A program made the translations under genes and the position numbers. Below, piece by piece: positions 28,252-36,377 of a stretch of DNA of 64,000 bases. This stretch comes from Phyllobacterium pellucidum (lineage in GTDB: Bacteria > Pseudomonadota > Alphaproteobacteria > Rhizobiales > Rhizobiaceae). Where the stretch lies: positions 62,001-126,000 of the forward strand of contig NZ_JABUMX010000002.1 in assembly GCF_013327855.1 (NCBI RefSeq), read 5' to 3'. Numbering within the stretch: the stretch's first letter is position 1; each line of letters opens with the position of its first letter. Below the pieces are notes generated by a model. That model was not told the DNA's origin, made no database searches, and saw nothing but the letters and a program-made list of their open reading frames with translations.

Positions 28252-28596
28252 ATGGTGTATGAGGATTACAAGACATTTCAGCGAGTGCAGGTGTTCGGAA
28301 GGCAGCCGGGCCAGCTGGTCAGCGTGACGTCAGCCTATGACGCAGCAAGGTTCGTGCTCGAGCAGTGGCCAGATCAGGCTGGCCCGAAACATCTCATGGC
28401 GCGAGAGATATTGCTGAAGTGTCTTGAGGGCAATTGTTCGGCCGCCGTGGCGCGTGTGGCCTTTATCGAGGCTGCGAGGGAAGCTGGCATCTATATGGAG
28501 GCGGAGCCGCTACGAACCGCCTACACGGGCAAGCCGGATCCGAAGTGGGGTGAGCGCAAGACGCTCGCGAGAGATAGGCGGCCTAGAAAGGCATAA
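28252..28596 (+). CDS. DUF982 family protein
   Basis: 114 aa from ATG 28252 (MVYEDYKTF); the frame is open to 28162. It shows the DUF982 pattern: VSVTSAYDAARFVLEQWPDQ, then LMAREILLKCLEGNCSAAVA and AFIEAAREAGIY. DUF982 proteins are small, abundant in Rhizobiales and of unknown function. Confidence 0.78.
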   Translation: MVYEDYKTFQRVQVFGRQPGQLVSVTSAYDAARFVLEQWPDQAGPKHLMAREILLKCLEGNCSAAVARVAFIEAAREAGIYMEAEPLRTAYTGKPDPKWGERKTLARDRRPRKA

Positions 28597-28607
28597 CGGA
28601 GGGCACG

Positions 28608-28811
28608 ATGACGAACCCGCACTCGCACTGGCTAGAAAATGAGATAGCGAACCTAAAGAAGATAATAGCCGCAATCGAGAGCGGCAAGGTAAGGACGTGG
28701 GACTGGCATCAAGGTGAGAAGCAGAAGGAAACTAGCCAAGCAACATTGACGAAAGCCCAAAAAGACTTGCCGGAACTGGAGTCACTTCTCGCTAGGATTA
28801 AAGCCGAATAG
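28608..28811 (+). CDS. Small helical protein, unknown
   Basis: 67 aa, ATG 12 nt after the DUF982 stop with a GGAGGG site, so in one operon with it. Sequence is mostly charged helix (HWLENEIANLKKIIAAIESG, PELESLLARIKAE) and probably a short coiled coil. Not recognised. Confidence 0.65.
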   Translation: MTNPHSHWLENEIANLKKIIAAIESGKVRTWDWHQGEKQKETSQATLTKAQKDLPELESLLARIKAE

Positions 28812-28847
28812 CAGACACCTTTCCGAACATTACATGGCGATCAACGC

Positions 28848-28885
28848 AAAAAAGAGCCCGCCAACCGGTATGACCGGCGGCGGGC
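28848..28885 (-). terminator. Terminator of the prophage late operon
   Basis: On the minus strand a two-part stem (GCCCGCC/GGCGGGC outside, CCGGT/ACCGG inside, 28856-28885) runs into CTCTTTTTT. It lies about 115 nt downstream of the last late gene and marks the end of the minus-strand phage transcript. Confidence 0.85.
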
Positions 28886-29001
28886 GAATTTCATCATCTG
28901 ATAAATCACTCGGGCTGGCTAAATAGAGGCAAGCCTTTCCAGTGGGCCATGATTGAACAAGGGCCCCTTCCCCGGCGGCCCTAACCAGCAGGACCGATAA
29001 A

Positions 29002-29667
29002 CTATTGGGCCGCGGCCCGGGCCCGCTCGCGCTCTATGCGTTCCATCCGATCGAGCAATTGCATGTTGAGATCGCGCTGGCCGAAGAAGCCGGATTGGGT
29101 TTGCTTGATCTCGTCAATCTGTCGCTGCAGGTTCTGGCCGGATGCCAATCGCGAATCCCGTTCGCTGGCAAGCTGGGTGTCGTAGGACGCCCAGACACGT
29201 TCATGTTCCTTGCGGGGAACCTGTCCATCCTGCAACGCCTTGACCGATGCTTCCATGCGGGCGCGGTCTTCCTGCCCTCGCGCCTGGCGCCAGTCCATTT
29301 CCTGACGCGTGACCATATTCTCGGAAAGCGCCGAGACAGCGCTCTTCAAGTCGGTGGTGGCGGTGTTGATAGGCCAATAGGCCAAACCACCCAGCAGAGT
29401 GCAGAACGTCAGCGCTACCCCAAGCGCCTGCCACTGTGGCTTGTTCCGTTCGGCAATGGTCGTCGACAAAGCTGAGATGGAATTCCGCGTTTCGTTGGCG
29501 AGGCCGCTGAGCGCCGTCTCCATCTGCTTGAAGCCAGAGCGCATCTCCGATTCAAGATCGGTCTGCCGCCGCCCGAGGTTGGTTACCCGTTCACCCAACT
29601 GAGCATGTGCGGCGTCCAGATACTGACGTGCCACAGTGTCATTGTTGTTGCTCATGTCATCCACCAT
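29002..29667 (-). CDS. Phage coiled-coil membrane protein
   Basis: 221 aa, ATG 29667 after AGGAAAG. Two charged coiled-coil stretches (residues about 15-75 and 110-218) flank one hydrophobic segment (WQALGVALTFCTLLGGLAYW). It is the last gene of the lysis cassette. Its architecture suggests a membrane-anchored lysis accessory or a second holin-like protein; I do not recognise the family. Confidence 0.6.
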   Translation of the reverse strand: MVDDMSNNNDTVARQYLDAAHAQLGERVTNLGRRQTDLESEMRSGFKQMETALSGLANETRNSISALSTTIAERNKPQWQALGVALTFCTLLGGLAYWPINTATTDLKSAVSALSENMVTRQEMDWRQARGQEDRARMEASVKALQDGQVPRKEHERVWASYDTQLASERDSRLASGQNLQRQIDEIKQTQSGFFGQRDLNMQLLDRMERIERERARAAAQ

Positions 29668-29692
29668 CAAACTTTCCTGCCCTCACTCAGAC

Positions 29693-29905
29693 CTAACGCT
29701 TGCAGTAACTGTCGAACGCAGCGTTGTGCCTGCGGACCTGGATACTGGTTTCGGGGGTGTCCTTGCTGGAATAGGTGATCGCCGGGAAGATCGAGCACAC
29801 TGACTTTTCAGTCTCGGCGATACTTGTCGTTTTGCACGCTGTCAGAAGGTTGGACGTGATTACGAGCATCAGCAGCATCAGCAATATCTTTGAGGTGTCG
29901 CTCAT
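29693..29905 (-). CDS. Rz1-like outer-membrane spanin lipoprotein
   Basis: 70 aa with a lipoprotein signal (LVITSNLLTAC) ending in Cys, then a short periplasmic part with ITYSSKDTPETSIQVRRHNA and two more cysteines. Its first 98 nt overlap the Rz-like gene in another frame, the classical embedded Rz/Rz1 arrangement. ATG 29905 has AAGGAG upstream. Outer-membrane spanins fuse inner and outer membranes at lysis. Confidence 0.75.
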   Translation of the reverse strand: MSDTSKILLMLLMLVITSNLLTACKTTSIAETEKSVCSIFPAITYSSKDTPETSIQVRRHNAAFDSYCKR

Positions 29906-30047
29906 ATGCGTCTTTCTCCTTGGCCTTCTGTTTGGTGCGCTCTGCCGACCGGCCCTTGAGGTACGCAGCGCCGATCGCAGCGATGAGGGTAGCAATGCCG
30001 GCGATAATGCCGTTGCTGCCCGAGAACAGAGCGAGGATGGTGCTCAT
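29808..30047 (-). CDS. Rz-like inner-membrane spanin
   Basis: 79 aa: one N-terminal TM segment (GIIAGIATLIAAIGAAYL) then a charged coiled coil (RSAERTKQKAKEKDAYERHL). It overlaps the holin stop by ATGA and contains the start of the Rz1-like lipoprotein gene in another frame. Size and order (endolysin, holin, Rz, Rz1) support an inner-membrane spanin that spans the periplasm to meet its lipoprotein partner. Confidence 0.7.
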   Translation of the reverse strand: MSTILALFSGSNGIIAGIATLIAAIGAAYLKGRSAERTKQKAKEKDAYERHLKDIADAADARNHVQPSDSVQNDKYRRD

Positions 30048-30307
30048 GAAGTTGTCCCTGTCGCTTCATTGACAACCTGTTTGACCACCGCCGGGCCGAC
30101 GGCATCCTTTGCAACCTCCTTGACCGCACGATTGGCGCGATTGATCTGCCAGCGGTCGTAGAGCCACCAACCGGTGGTGACCAGGTTGATGATCAGGCCG
30201 GAAGCTGCGGTCCAGCCGGTCTCGTCGAAATAGCCGTAGCCGACGAGTAGGCCCCCGAGCGCCTGGAGAATCTGACGGAGGATGGGAATGAAGAGTGCGA
30301 TGTCCAT
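30044..30307 (-). CDS. Putative holin (Pam3 gp28-like)
   Basis: 87 aa with two hydrophobic segments (ILQALGGLLVGYGYFD and AASGLIINLVTTGWWLYDRW) and a charged C-terminus. The pattern resembles small two-TM holins of Pam3-type phages, which permeabilise the inner membrane to release endolysin. It lies between endolysin and spanin genes, 3 nt after the endolysin stop. Confidence 0.7.
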   Translation of the reverse strand: MDIALFIPILRQILQALGGLLVGYGYFDETGWTAASGLIINLVTTGWWLYDRWQINRANRAVKEVAKDAVGPAVVKQVVNEATGTTS

Positions 30308-30310
30308 TTG

Positions 30311-31081
30311 CTATGCCTTCTTTGTGAAGAGTGACGTGAAGAACTGGATCAGAGCCGCAAGCGGTGAAGGTTGCGGCTGAGTTGGCAATGGTGGTGGAGA
30401 GACTGCCGGCGATTGCTCAACGGGAAGCGGTGCCGGCGGTGGAGCGGGAGACACGGGGACAGTCACGGGCGGCGGCGCTGGCGCTGTGGCGACCTTCTTC
30501 GACCACTTGGCATATGCTGCGGCCAGTTTGGTGTCGTATTTGTTTTTGGCGTAGGCGGACCCGTTGTAGCGTTTGGCGAAGCCAGCCCAGTCTTTCGCCT
30601 TCAGTGCGGTCAACATCGCGGGATTGCTTTTGATGAAGAGGACCATGCCCTCGAGCTGATTGCCTTCGCTTTCAGCAAACCATTTCACCATGGCAACAGC
30701 GCTGGGCTGGCCGAGCGCCGGATAATTGAACCCCATGATCTGGCCAAGCCCCCAAGAGGTGGACTTTGCGGCTACCTCCTCGCCGGCAATCTTGGCGCAG
30801 CGATCGATGTTCGGCAGTGACGATTTGGGATAGGGCTTGGTTCCCCACTTCTCATAGGCGAGCCCGGCGAGGACCAGCGCATTGCGGATGGAGCCGGAGG
30901 TGTATTTGTACGCGATGTGCGGCTCATAGAGGCAGACCAGGGCGCCGGATGAGTAGAACCCCTCACCTCTTGCTTCCACCTCCGCTACCGCGCGCAGCGC
31001 TGCCTCTTCAATACCGTATGCCGATGCCAGGCGTGCAAAATCGGCATCGGACAGGCGAAGCGCCTTACCAATGTAAAACAT
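30311..31081 (-). CDS. Endolysin, N-acetylmuramidase domain
   Basis: 256-aa lysin that cleaves the peptidoglycan glycan strand. Residues 10-190 match the N-acetylmuramidase (DUF3380) family: AVAEVEARGEGFYSSG with the candidate catalytic Glu, LYEPHIAYKYT, STSWGLGQIMGFNY and FAKRYNGSAYAKNKYD. The C-terminus is unusual: a Pro/Ala-rich linker of about 50 residues ending in an amphipathic helix (LAALIQFFTSLFTKKA) that might contact membrane. No signal peptide is seen, so it needs the holin. Confidence 0.85.
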   Translation of the reverse strand: MFYIGKALRLSDADFARLASAYGIEEAALRAVAEVEARGEGFYSSGALVCLYEPHIAYKYTSGSIRNALVLAGLAYEKWGTKPYPKSSLPNIDRCAKIAGEEVAAKSTSWGLGQIMGFNYPALGQPSAVAMVKWFAESEGNQLEGMVLFIKSNPAMLTALKAKDWAGFAKRYNGSAYAKNKYDTKLAAAYAKWSKKVATAPAPPPVTVPVSPAPPPAPLPVEQSPAVSPPPLPTQPQPSPLAALIQFFTSLFTKKA

Positions 31082-31135
31082 GGTTTTTCCTGTTCGAACT
31101 ATTTGAGTGGCTGGACAACGACCCGTTCGGGACTC

Positions 31136-31597
31136 ATGATGTCAGTTTGGGTCTGGGGATCAGAGAAATTGAAGCGAGTTCTACTGGCGGCCGCCGCTGC
31201 TCTCCTTGCAGCTCCTGCGCTTGGCAGCAATGAAACTATCATTGGGCGCGCAAGCGTTATCGACGCCGACACCATCGAGATACACGGCCAACGGATAAGA
31301 CTATTCGGTGTAGATGCTCCGGAGGGTCGGCAGACGTGCCAGGACGCGGACGGCAAGACCTACCGTTGTGGTCAGAAAAGCAGTTTTGCGCTCGACAATT
31401 TCATTGCCCAGGCTCAGCCGGTTTACTGCGAGCCGCTCGATATCGACAGGTATAATCGAGTGGTTGCGACCTGCTCAAACGCAGAGGGCAAGGATATTGG
31501 CGCCTGGCTGGTGCGAAATGGCCATGCTGTCGATTACACGCGATATTCGACCGGCACTTTCATCAACCCGTGGGAGTTTCGAGCTCTCCACAGGTAG
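31136..31597 (+). CDS. Secreted thermonuclease-like protein (shortened)
   Basis: About 153 aa from ATG 31136 (TTG 31169 is also possible). A signal peptide (RVLLAAAAALLAAPALGS) is followed by a staphylococcal-nuclease fold: ASVIDADTIEIHGQRIRLFG, DAPEGRQTC and DRYNRVVATC carry equivalents of the active-site Arg, Glu, Arg. The C-terminal part goes from DYTRYSTG straight to TFINPWEFRALHR; the usual 15-20 residues with E..A+..+.GIW are missing, so folding or activity may be affected. It is in the opposite orientation to the phage late genes and looks like lysogenic cargo. Confidence 0.75.
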   Translation: MMSVWVWGSEKLKRVLLAAAAALLAAPALGSNETIIGRASVIDADTIEIHGQRIRLFGVDAPEGRQTCQDADGKTYRCGQKSSFALDNFIAQAQPVYCEPLDIDRYNRVVATCSNAEGKDIGAWLVRNGHAVDYTRYSTGTFINPWEFRALHR

Positions 31598-31607
31598 ATT
31601 GGCCAAT

Positions 31608-32024
31608 TTAAAGCGTTGAAGCCTCGCGCCAGAGATCATCGATCTGAGCCGAACTCATTCCATTCATAGCCCCGAACTGAGCTACCAACGGATGTGACCT
31701 CTGGAACGTCTGCGCGCCAATGATCAGCATCTTGGCATTAAAACGCTGGGGCTCGGGAAGCGAACCGATGAAGTCATTGAAAGCGCTCGGCAATGCTCCG
31801 GTGCTCACATACGCGAGCGCCTCTTCCTCAGTAATCAGCCCCATGATAGCAAGCTGCTGGAAGAACTGGCGGTCCGATATGGTTCCCGGAATTGGTGGAG
31901 GAGGGTTAAGGAAGGCGACAACCTCTGCGGCATCATCTTCCAACCACTCCTCGGCCCACCCAGGCTGCAGATTTGCATAAAGTCCATCTACCACACCATC
32001 TACATCTCGGGTGACGTAAGGCAT
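31608..32024 (-). CDS. Phage fibre-associated protein
   Basis: 138 aa, start overlapping the stop of the 453-residue protein gene (TGATG). N-terminal YVTRDVDGVVDGLYANLQPG suggests a small beta domain; the rest is helical (QFFQQLAIMGLITEEEALAY). Position directly after the fibre gene fits a fibre-assembly or attachment protein. Not recognised further. Its first 85 codons are repeated at 33850-34103. Confidence 0.6.
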   Translation of the reverse strand: MPYVTRDVDGVVDGLYANLQPGWAEEWLEDDAAEVVAFLNPPPPIPGTISDRQFFQQLAIMGLITEEEALAYVSTGALPSAFNDFIGSLPEPQRFNAKMLIIGAQTFQRSHPLVAQFGAMNGMSSAQIDDLWREASTL

Positions 32025-33331
32025 CAGCGTATCCTTCCTCTTGTGTCAACCCACCCCGTTGTTACTTCGATATTTGCCGTGGCGGTTCCACCGCTGATGA
32101 CGAAAGAAAAGTAAAGTCGCGCAGATCGATCAGTCATAAATATGGGCGGGAATGGCGACGTCACTAAAGCACCGCCGCCAGCGCCAGCGGCTGTTTGAGA
32201 GGATGTAATGGCGGCAGTAGCTGCCTTTACTGAACCAATCTGAAAGACGACATTTCCGTTAGCATTGCATCCAACGCTACTATGTCCGAAGGGATACACC
32301 TTCACGCCAGTAGGGACACCCAGAACGTGGAGCGTATCCGTAAAGGCATTTATGGCATTTCTGTCAGTAGTGGGTGAATTCCTGGTAAATACATCCTCTT
32401 CTTGCGTATAGAGTTCAAGAGCTCCCCCAACGCGTCGAATAGACATTATGCGACGATAATGCGTGTACCCTGTTGGAAGCTTTGGCCCGGGCATTAAGGT
32501 ATGCACACCTGACTGCGTGCCGGAAGAATTAACGGCAGAGCCCCCATTAGTTAGAGAGAACTGGAATGCGTTGTCAGTCAGGCCTGACGCTATCACATAG
32601 TACTGCGTTCCCGCTAGAATTCCGGTTGGAAGGCTGCCATTGGTGGAAAATTTGATTGGCGAACCAGCGACCAAGCCATGATTGGAGGCTGTCACGACTG
32701 CTGGTGAAGCAACCGTGATCGTCGCTGACATTGCCTCATCGTGGGACAGTGAAAATATGTGATCGACAATATCATTCACCGGATCATAAATGCGATGGAA
32801 ATGATACGAAGCGTTGGCTATCGATCCTTGATCCAACCCGCCGTTGTTATCACCGACAGACCAAAGCGCGTCCAACCTTTTTGTCTGCTTGGTAGTGTTC
32901 TTCATCAAGGCATATGGAGAAACAACACTTGCACACTCACCCGCCTCGACACGAATATCATTGGTAAGATCGCCGGTATCATTGGATGTGATGCATCCAA
33001 ATATATGCCCGTGAAGCAACAAACCAGACGGATCATTGATCGTTGGTTTATTAATGGTCGGAGTGGTGAATGTATCAGAAACCTTGTTCCCCTTCAGTCC
33101 AAGCGCGGAAGCCATGGTCGCGGCGAACGCTGGATCGTCCGCGAGTGAAGCGGAGATTTCGTCAAACGTATTCATGTTCGATGGAGCGCCAGACTGCATA
33201 GCGGCAAGGATCAGGTCATAAACCTGCTGGACCCGCAACTTTACGGTCAATCCATCCTTCTGGGCTGCGAATTCATGAAGCAAATTCGGCAACGCAGTTG
33301 ACGGGAGATCCTCTATCTCAATGATGGCCAT
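32024..33331 (-). CDS. Tail fibre-type protein, copy A
   Basis: 435-aa protein (MAIIEIEDLPSTALP) identical to copy B except for two residues (Ala-Ser here, Gly-Cys there, in the stretch VKAxTAAITxSQT) and one silent change. N-terminal helix region, then Gly/Ser/Thr-rich beta sequence typical of fibres (TITVASPAVVTASNHGLVAG). In this copy the gene is preceded by a truncated collar gene rather than the intact one. Confidence 0.65.
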   Translation of the reverse strand: MAIIEIEDLPSTALPNLLHEFAAQKDGLTVKLRVQQVYDLILAAMQSGAPSNMNTFDEISASLADDPAFAATMASALGLKGNKVSDTFTTPTINKPTINDPSGLLLHGHIFGCITSNDTGDLTNDIRVEAGECASVVSPYALMKNTTKQTKRLDALWSVGDNNGGLDQGSIANASYHFHRIYDPVNDIVDHIFSLSHDEAMSATITVASPAVVTASNHGLVAGSPIKFSTNGSLPTGILAGTQYYVIASGLTDNAFQFSLTNGGSAVNSSGTQSGVHTLMPGPKLPTGYTHYRRIMSIRRVGGALELYTQEEDVFTRNSPTTDRNAINAFTDTLHVLGVPTGVKVYPFGHSSVGCNANGNVVFQIGSVKAATAAITSSQTAAGAGGGALVTSPFPPIFMTDRSARLYFSFVISGGTATANIEVTTGWVDTRGRIR

Positions 33332-33333
33332 AA

Positions 33334-33798
33334 TTAAGCCCTCGCCGCCCAAGCCGTTGCATGACCTTGATCGCCCTGCGCCCAAACAGCGATGCTGTAT
33401 CGGCTCAAGGCGCGAGCACCCATTGATATTTCAGAAAAGCCGGCGGCATCAAAAGCCGGATTATTGCCAACCCAAAAATCCTGCACTGCCGTAATATAGA
33501 CTTGAGGTGTGCGGGCGAAATTCACGCTTTGAGTGGCGTAGTGAGTAATAAGTTTCGGATCCATAACGTCATTTTCCCACTGGAAAGAGGGGCTGGACGG
33601 GTTATATCCCGCATCCCCGTATGGTGCAGATGCGCCAAAGCCATCGGCCGTGAGCAGATTTTTGTTGGCCAAGTTCGTGATAGTGGGAACATTCGAACTG
33701 TTGGTGATAACCCGCGCAAAGATGATGTCATCAAAGGTACTGTCGAACTTGATGTTGGTCTCGACCAGCGCTGTAGGGTTGTAGACGTTATTGGCCAC
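33334..33798 (-). pseudogene. C-terminal fragment of the 317-aa fibre/collar gene
   Basis: Repeats the last 153 residues of the gene at 35413-36366, cut at the duplication junction. A GTG at 33798 could allow internal starting (then NNVYNPTALVETN), but the N-terminal virion-attachment half is gone. Confidence 0.85.
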
Positions 33799-34103
33799 GT
33801 CGATGAGGCGGAAGCCGTTCGTTGGGTCCCAGCGAAGATGATACGTCTTAAGTCATTGAAAGCGCTCGGCAATGCTCCGGTGCTCACATACGCGAGCGCC
33901 TCTTCCTCAGTAATCAGCCCCATGATAGCAAGCTGCTGGAAGAACTGGCGGTCCGATATGGTTCCCGGAATTGGTGGAGGAGGGTTAAGGAAGGCGACAA
34001 CCTCTGCGGCATCATCTTCCAACCACTCCTCGGCCCACCCAGGCTGCAGATTTGCATAAAGTCCATCTACCACACCATCTACATCTCGGGTGACGTAAGG
34101 CAT
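33522..34103 (-). pseudogene. Chimeric reading frame across the duplication junction
   Basis: Starts as a second copy of the 138-aa fibre-associated protein (first 84 residues to PSAFND), then at the junction 33850 continues out of frame through the fragment of the collar gene, ending after 193 residues. The second part is not a real protein sequence. Confidence 0.85.
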
Positions 34104-35928
34104 CAGCGTATCCTTCCTCTTGTGTCAACCCACCCCGTTGTTACTTCGATATTTGCCGTGGCGGTTCCACCGCTGATGACGAAAGAAAAGTAAAGTCGCG
34201 CAGATCGATCAGTCATAAATATGGGCGGGAATGGCGACGTCACTAAAGCACCGCCGCCAGCGCCAGCGGCTGTTTGAGAGCATGTAATGGCGGCAGTACC
34301 TGCCTTTACTGAACCAATCTGGAAGACGACATTTCCGTTAGCATTGCATCCAACGCTACTATGTCCGAAGGGATACACCTTCACGCCAGTAGGGACACCC
34401 AGAACGTGGAGCGTATCCGTAAAGGCATTTATGGCATTTCTGTCAGTAGTGGGTGAATTCCTGGTAAATACATCCTCTTCTTGCGTATAGAGTTCAAGAG
34501 CTCCCCCAACGCGTCGAATAGACATTATGCGACGATAATGCGTGTACCCTGTTGGAAGCTTTGGCCCGGGCATTAAGGTATGCACACCTGACTGCGTGCC
34601 GGAAGAATTAACGGCAGAGCCCCCATTAGTTAGAGAGAACTGGAATGCGTTGTCAGTCAGGCCTGACGCTATCACATAGTACTGCGTTCCCGCTAGAATT
34701 CCGGTTGGAAGGCTGCCATTGGTGGAAAATTTGATTGGCGAACCAGCGACCAAGCCATGATTGGAGGCTGTCACGACTGCTGGTGAAGCAACCGTGATCG
34801 TCGCTGACATTGCCTCATCGTGGGACAGTGAAAATATGTGATCGACAATATCATTCACCGGATCATAAATGCGATGGAAATGATACGAAGCGTTGGCTAT
34901 CGATCCTTGATCCAACCCGCCGTTGTTATCACCGACAGACCAAAGCGCGTCCAACCTTTTTGTCTGCTTGGTAGTGTTCTTCATCAAGGCATATGGAGAA
35001 ACAACACTTGCACACTCACCCGCCTCGACACGAATATCATTGGTAAGATCGCCGGTATCATTGGATGTGATGCATCCAAATATATGCCCGTGAAGCAACA
35101 AACCAGACGGATCATTGATCGTTGGTTTATTAATGGTCGGAGTGGTGAATGTATCAGAAACCTTGTTCCCCTTCAGTCCAAGCGCGGAAGCCATGGTCGC
35201 GGCGAACGCTGGATCGTCCGCGAGTGAAGCGGAGATTTCGTCAAACGTATTCATGTTCGATGGAGCGCCAGACTGCATAGCGGCAAGGATCAGGTCATAA
35301 ACCTGCTGGACCCGCAACTTTACGGTCAATCCATCCTTCTGGGCTGCGAATTCATGAAGCAAATTCGGCAACGCAGTTGACGGGAGATCCTCTATCTCAA
35401 TGATGGCCATAATTAAGCCCTCGCCGCCCAAGCCGTTGCATGACCTTGATCGCCCTGCGCCCAAACAGCGATGCTGTATCGGCTCAAGGCGCGAGCACCC
35501 ATTGATATTTCAGAAAAGCCGGCGGCATCAAAAGCCGGATTATTGCCAACCCAAAAATCCTGCACTGCCGTAATATAGACTTGAGGTGTGCGGGCGAAAT
35601 TCACGCTTTGAGTGGCGTAGTGAGTAATAAGTTTCGGATCCATAACGTCATTTTCCCACTGGAAAGAGGGGCTGGACGGGTTATATCCCGCATCCCCGTA
35701 TGGTGCAGATGCGCCAAAGCCATCGGCCGTGAGCAGATTTTTGTTGGCCAAGTTCGTGATAGTGGGAACATTCGAACTGTTGGTGATAACCCGCGCAAAG
35801 ATGATGTCATCAAAGGTACTGTCGAACTTGATGTTGGTCTCGACCAGCGCTGTAGGGTTGTAGACGTTATTGGCCACGTCGATGAGGCGGAAGCCGTTCG
35901 TTGGGTCCCAGCGAAGATGATACGTCTT
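33850..35928. repeat. 2079-bp tandem duplication, unit B
   Basis: Second unit of the head-to-tail repeat. It ends at 35928 inside the 317-aa gene; the intact part of that gene continues to 36366. It contains the complete copy B of the fibre gene. Confidence 0.97.
34103..35410 (-). CDS. Tail fibre-type protein, copy B
   Basis: 435 aa from ATG 35410, two nt after the stop of the 317-aa gene, with GAGGGC as ribosome site. The frame is open 18 codons further upstream but that part overlaps the preceding gene. The protein has a helical start (HEFAAQKDGLTVKLRVQQVY) and a long beta-rich, Gly/Thr-rich remainder, fitting a tail fibre or receptor-binding protein. This copy follows an intact collar gene and is therefore probably the original arrangement. 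Confidence 0.68.
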   Translation of the reverse strand: MAIIEIEDLPSTALPNLLHEFAAQKDGLTVKLRVQQVYDLILAAMQSGAPSNMNTFDEISASLADDPAFAATMASALGLKGNKVSDTFTTPTINKPTINDPSGLLLHGHIFGCITSNDTGDLTNDIRVEAGECASVVSPYALMKNTTKQTKRLDALWSVGDNNGGLDQGSIANASYHFHRIYDPVNDIVDHIFSLSHDEAMSATITVASPAVVTASNHGLVAGSPIKFSTNGSLPTGILAGTQYYVIASGLTDNAFQFSLTNGGSAVNSSGTQSGVHTLMPGPKLPTGYTHYRRIMSIRRVGGALELYTQEEDVFTRNSPTTDRNAINAFTDTLHVLGVPTGVKVYPFGHSSVGCNANGNVVFQIGSVKAGTAAITCSQTAAGAGGGALVTSPFPPIFMTDRSARLYFSFVISGGTATANIEVTTGWVDTRGRIR

Positions 35929-36366
35929 TGACGGGTCGGTCGCGAAGTCCGTTTGCGATGTAGTTACCGTGAAAATGCCGCGGTGAAGGAAGTCAACGCC
36001 GCCGGGCAGACGCACCTGTCCAGTTCCAGGCGATGTGACAACAATGCGTCCATCAGTGTTAAGCACCTCCGGAAAGATTGGTAAGCGAGCCCGAGCCTGC
36101 GACATAAGGATATAACCGGCAGGATTGCCACCGGTCGCCGCAGCGATTAGAGCTAAGACCGCTTGCCGCACTGTTGTGTTGTCGGCGTCAGAAGGCGTAA
36201 TGCCGGCATACCCGACGAGATCGCCGAGTTCAGCTTCGAGTCTATTGAAGAGAGCATTGAACAGTCGCTGGTCAGCGGGGCCGCAAGGAAAGCCGTTCGC
36301 AACTTCTTCAGGCGTGGGAAGCCGCTTTTCACCGGCATTCGCAAAGGGTGGAGACCAGTCAGCCAT
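35413..36366 (-). CDS. Phage tail collar/fibre protein
   Basis: 317 aa. The N-terminus (MADWSPPFANAGEKRLPTPE and GFPCGPADQRLFNALFNRLE) is of a type common at the virion-proximal end of phage fibres, with a helical attachment part followed by beta-rich sequence (VVTSPGTGQVRLPGGVDFL). It lies between the DUF2612 baseplate gene and the fibre gene. The last 165 codons are part of the 2079-bp duplication. Name is by position and composition. Confidence 0.6.
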   Translation of the reverse strand: MADWSPPFANAGEKRLPTPEEVANGFPCGPADQRLFNALFNRLEAELGDLVGYAGITPSDADNTTVRQAVLALIAAATGGNPAGYILMSQARARLPIFPEVLNTDGRIVVTSPGTGQVRLPGGVDFLHRGIFTVTTSQTDFATDPSKTYHLRWDPTNGFRLIDVANNVYNPTALVETNIKFDSTFDDIIFARVITNSSNVPTITNLANKNLLTADGFGASAPYGDAGYNPSSPSFQWENDVMDPKLITHYATQSVNFARTPQVYITAVQDFWVGNNPAFDAAGFSEISMGARALSRYSIAVWAQGDQGHATAWAARA

Positions 36367-36377
36367 GTTTTAATCCT

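Larger units (their letters stand above)
31771..33849. repeat. 2079-bp tandem duplication, unit A
   Basis: Bases 31771-33849 recur immediately as 33850-35928. The copies abut with no spacer and no shared bases at the junction. I see three differences, all between 32202 and 32243 (g/c, g/c, a/g against 34281, 34299, 34322). Unit length is 693 codons. Confidence 0.97.

Noticed and set aside
28812..29001. Prophage attachment site or tRNA at the left edge
   Set aside because: No tRNA-like sequence is seen and the other end of the prophage is outside the window, so no att core can be defined. Only the late terminator is supported.
32024..35410. Diversity-generating retroelement as origin of the two fibre gene copies
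   Set aside because: The three differences are not at template adenines, both copies are complete genes, and no reverse transcriptase is in the window.
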